Assembly: GCA_021805485.1 (NCBI GenBank)
Contig: JAJZFF010000261.1
Location: 1 to 7,900, forward strand
Length of the DNA stretch: 7,900 nt
Reading direction: 5' to 3'
Source: Pseudomonadota bacterium
Lineage (GTDB): Bacteria; Pseudomonadota; Alphaproteobacteria; Acetobacterales; Acetobacteraceae
How positions within the stretch are numbered: position 1 is the stretch's first letter; each line of letters begins with the position of its first letter. This document shows positions 6,500-7,900 of the stretch, piece by piece. The notes below the pieces were generated by a model. It was not told the DNA's origin. It did no database searches and worked only from the letters and a program-made list of their open reading frames with translations. Made by a program: the position numbers and the translations under genes.

Positions 6500-6964
6500 T
6501 CAATCGGCATCCAGCACCCCGGCCTGATCGAGCAGCCCGGCCATCGCGGTCAGCGCCAGCGCGTAGCCGCGCACGCCGAGGCCGCAGATCACGCCGGTCG
6601 CCGCGCGCGACACGAAGGAGTGGTGCCGGAATTCCTCGCGGCGGTGGATGTTGCTGATATGCACTTCGATCACGGGCAATTCCACGGCGAGCAGCGCGTC
6701 CATCAGCGCGACCGAGCTGTGGGTATAGCCGGCCGGGTTGATGACGATGCCCTGCGCCCGGCCGCGACACTCCTGCACCCAGGAGATCAGCTCGCCCTCG
6801 CCGTTGGTCTGCCGGAAGTCGATGGCGAGGCCGAGCGCCTCGGCGGCCTCGGCGCAAAGGGCCTCGACGTCGTCCAGCGTCGCCGAGCCGTAGATCTCCG
6901 GCTGGCGCAGCCCGAGCAGGTTGAGGTTGGGGCCGTTGAGAATGACGATCAGCGGTTCTGCCAT
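6500..6964 (-). CDS. aroQ: Type II 3-dehydroquinate dehydratase
   Basis: This 154-residue enzyme dehydrates 3-dehydroquinate to 3-dehydroshikimate, the third step of the shikimate route to aromatic amino acids. The family signature [11 protein letters not shown] is at 8-18, followed by R20-x-P-E-I-Y25-G carrying the mobile-lid arginine and catalytic tyrosine. Q-T-N-G-E-G-E-L-I is at 52-60, the substrate loop I-N-P-A-G-Y-T-H at 75-82, and the catalytic histidine H102 in V-H-I-S-N with R-E-E-F-R after it. Length is typical (about 145-155). The ATG at 6964 is chosen because the conserved N-terminus starts there. The open frame extends to 7204 but only as non-homologous sequence inside the upstream gene. 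There is no strong Shine-Dalgarno. The aroQ-accB-accC order is common in proteobacteria. Cytoplasmic, normally a dodecamer. Confidence 0.96.
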   Translation of the reverse strand: MAEPLIVILNGPNLNLLGLRQPEIYGSATLDDVEALCAEAAEALGLAIDFRQTNGEGELISWVQECRGRAQGIVINPAGYTHSSVALMDALLAVELPVIEVHISNIHRREEFRHHSFVSRAATGVICGLGVRGYALALTAMAGLLDQAGVLDAD

Positions 6965-7016
6965 GGCCGCGCCAGTAGCACGCGCGGGCGCGCCGGTCCA
7001 ATCGGTTCCGCGCCGT

Positions 7017-7850
7017 TCAGTGCTCCGGGAGGGCGGGCTCTGCGCTCGCCGCGGGGCCGGAGCCCGCCAGGGCGGGCGGCAGGCCGACGGCGGATTCGCG
7101 CCCGCGGACGCCGTCGAACGCGGCCTTATCGAACTGAGCGCCGGTGAAGTCCGCGCCGGCGATGTCGGCGCCGGAGAAATCGGCCATGAAGAGGTCGGCG
7201 CCAAGGAAGCGCGCGCCCTGGAGATGGGCGAAGGCGAAGGAGGCGCGGCCGAGCTCGGCGTGGCTGAAATCCGCGCCCTCCATGTGCGCGCCGGCGAAAT
7301 CGGCGTGGATCAGCCCCATCGACTGGTTACGCATGTCGGCGGCGGCGTGCGTGCCGATGAATTTCGCGCCGCGGAAATCGAAGCCGGCGAAATGGCCCTG
7401 GACGCGGGCGGCGGAGAAATCCGCGCCGGCGAAGATCGGCGCCTCGGCCGGGTTCGTCTCCAGCCCGGAGGCGACGACCATGGCGCTGACCATGGCGCCC
7501 TGCAGGTTGGCGCCGGTGAAATTGGCGCGGATCACCCAGGCCAGAGCCAGATTGGCGCCGGCGAGGTTGGCGCCGTGCAGATCGGCATCCTCCAGCTTGG
7601 TCGCATAGAGGTCGGCCCCGGCGAGGTCGGCCCCGGAGAGATTGAGACGGCTGAGATCCAGCCCGGCGAGGGAGAGATGGGAGAAATCGGCGGGGTGGCC
7701 CGGCGCGGCAGCGGCGAGCGCGGCGCGCACCTGGGCGGCGTCGAGATCGGCGGCGTAGCCCGGCGCGGCGAGGGTGAGCAGCAGGCCGGCCGCGAGCGCG
7801 CCCCCCCGCAGCGTCCGCGGCAGCCGCTGGCTTGCTTGTCGTGCCGTCAT
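7017..7850 (-). CDS. Exported pentapeptide-repeat protein
   Basis: This 277-residue protein starts with a clear signal peptide: basic n-region, hydrophobic [12 protein letters not shown] (18-29) and a G-Y-A-A-D cleavage region near residue 33/34. The mature part is mostly A-(D/N)-(L/F)-x-x repeats, which family structures show folding as a square right-handed beta helix. One block covers about 54-120 ([25 protein letters not shown]). Then comes a break with E-T-N-P-A-E-A-P (131-138) and a second, F-rich block to about 248 ([15 protein letters not shown]). A low-complexity Gly/Pro/Ala tail ends the protein. No catalytic domain is attached, so a specific role cannot be assigned. A periplasmic structural or binding function is the plain reading. 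It sits 52 bp upstream of aroQ and its ATG overlaps the stop of a preceding reading frame (ATGA). No clear Shine-Dalgarno is visible. Confidence 0.92.
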   Translation of the reverse strand: MTARQASQRLPRTLRGGALAAGLLLTLAAPGYAADLDAAQVRAALAAAAPGHPADFSHLSLAGLDLSRLNLSGADLAGADLYATKLEDADLHGANLAGANLALAWVIRANFTGANLQGAMVSAMVVASGLETNPAEAPIFAGADFSAARVQGHFAGFDFRGAKFIGTHAAADMRNQSMGLIHADFAGAHMEGADFSHAELGRASFAFAHLQGARFLGADLFMADFSGADIAGADFTGAQFDKAAFDGVRGRESAVGLPPALAGSGPAASAEPALPEH

Positions 7851-7900
7851 CGCGCGCCCATAATTTGAATCATGATGGAGACGATGTTGTCGCTCACAGT
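7847..7900 (-). CDS. Possible C-terminal end of an upstream gene (partial, unidentified)
   Basis: From the window edge the minus strand reads 17 sense codons ending [10 protein letters not shown] and then TGA (7847-7849). The TGA overlaps the ATG of the pentapeptide-repeat gene as ATGA, the arrangement usual for coupled genes. The fragment is too short to identify, and it could equally be an untranslated leader that happens to be open. It is less GC-rich than its surroundings around 7860-7875. Sequence beyond the window would decide. Confidence 0.35.
   Translation of the reverse strand, partial: TVSDNIVSIMIQIMGAR

Noticed and set aside
5870..7868. Plus-strand open frames opposite accB, aroQ and the pentapeptide gene
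   Set aside because: Their apparent regularity (for example repeated G-A-G-E-I-G-A) mirrors the repeats of the real minus-strand gene. All are shadows of high GC content.
1..7900. CRISPR array, insertion sequence, tRNA or phage element
   Set aside because: No regularly spaced direct repeats with spacers, no transposase motifs, no terminal inverted repeats and no tRNA-like cloverleaf were seen on either strand.

Overview
The window is a compact, very GC-rich bacterial segment in which every supported gene lies on the minus strand, so transcription runs from high to low coordinates. The G/C-dominated third codon positions, the aroQ-accB-accC order and the protein sequences suggest an alphaproteobacterium (Hyphomicrobiales or Acetobacterales-like). 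That placement is inference: there is no rRNA or tRNA to confirm it.

Region 1 (7900 down to about 4680) is mostly housekeeping. It begins with the last 17 codons of an upstream reading frame whose TGA overlaps the ATG of an exported pentapeptide-repeat protein. Then come aroQ (type II 3-dehydroquinate dehydratase), accB (biotin carboxyl carrier protein) and accC (biotin carboxylase, GTG start). accB and accC are separated by only 4 bp. The most notable sequence-level feature is at the 3' end of accC. One extra base (a TAA where TAC is expected) stops the protein at 433 residues, while the +1-shifted frame immediately encodes the family's normal C-terminal tail (Y-T-I-H-W-L-E-R-F-V-A-G-H, then TAG).

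Region 2 (4679-4553) is a short intergenic gap holding a 9-bp-stem hairpin.

Region 3 (4552 down to 1) looks like a catabolic or CoA-handling operon: a dienelactone hydrolase family protein, the two subunits of a family I (glutaconate/IpdAB-like) CoA transferase overlapping by 4 bp, a family III (CaiB/BaiF) CoA transferase, and one base later an incomplete protein made of about 43-residue FD..YY / HYL..G repeats. Such repeats are known from N-terminal parts of bacterial glycosyltransferase-like proteins. Having CoA transferases of two unrelated families side by side suggests that acids, or acids released by the hydrolase, are activated by CoA exchange and not by an ATP-dependent ligase. The substrate cannot be read from the sequence. 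No regulator, transporter, mobile element, CRISPR array or RNA gene is visible.

I do not see a clearly new defence or mobile system. The items most worth a second look are the accC frameshift, the double CoA-transferase operon with its unusual active-site motif, and the unfinished repeat protein coupled to it.
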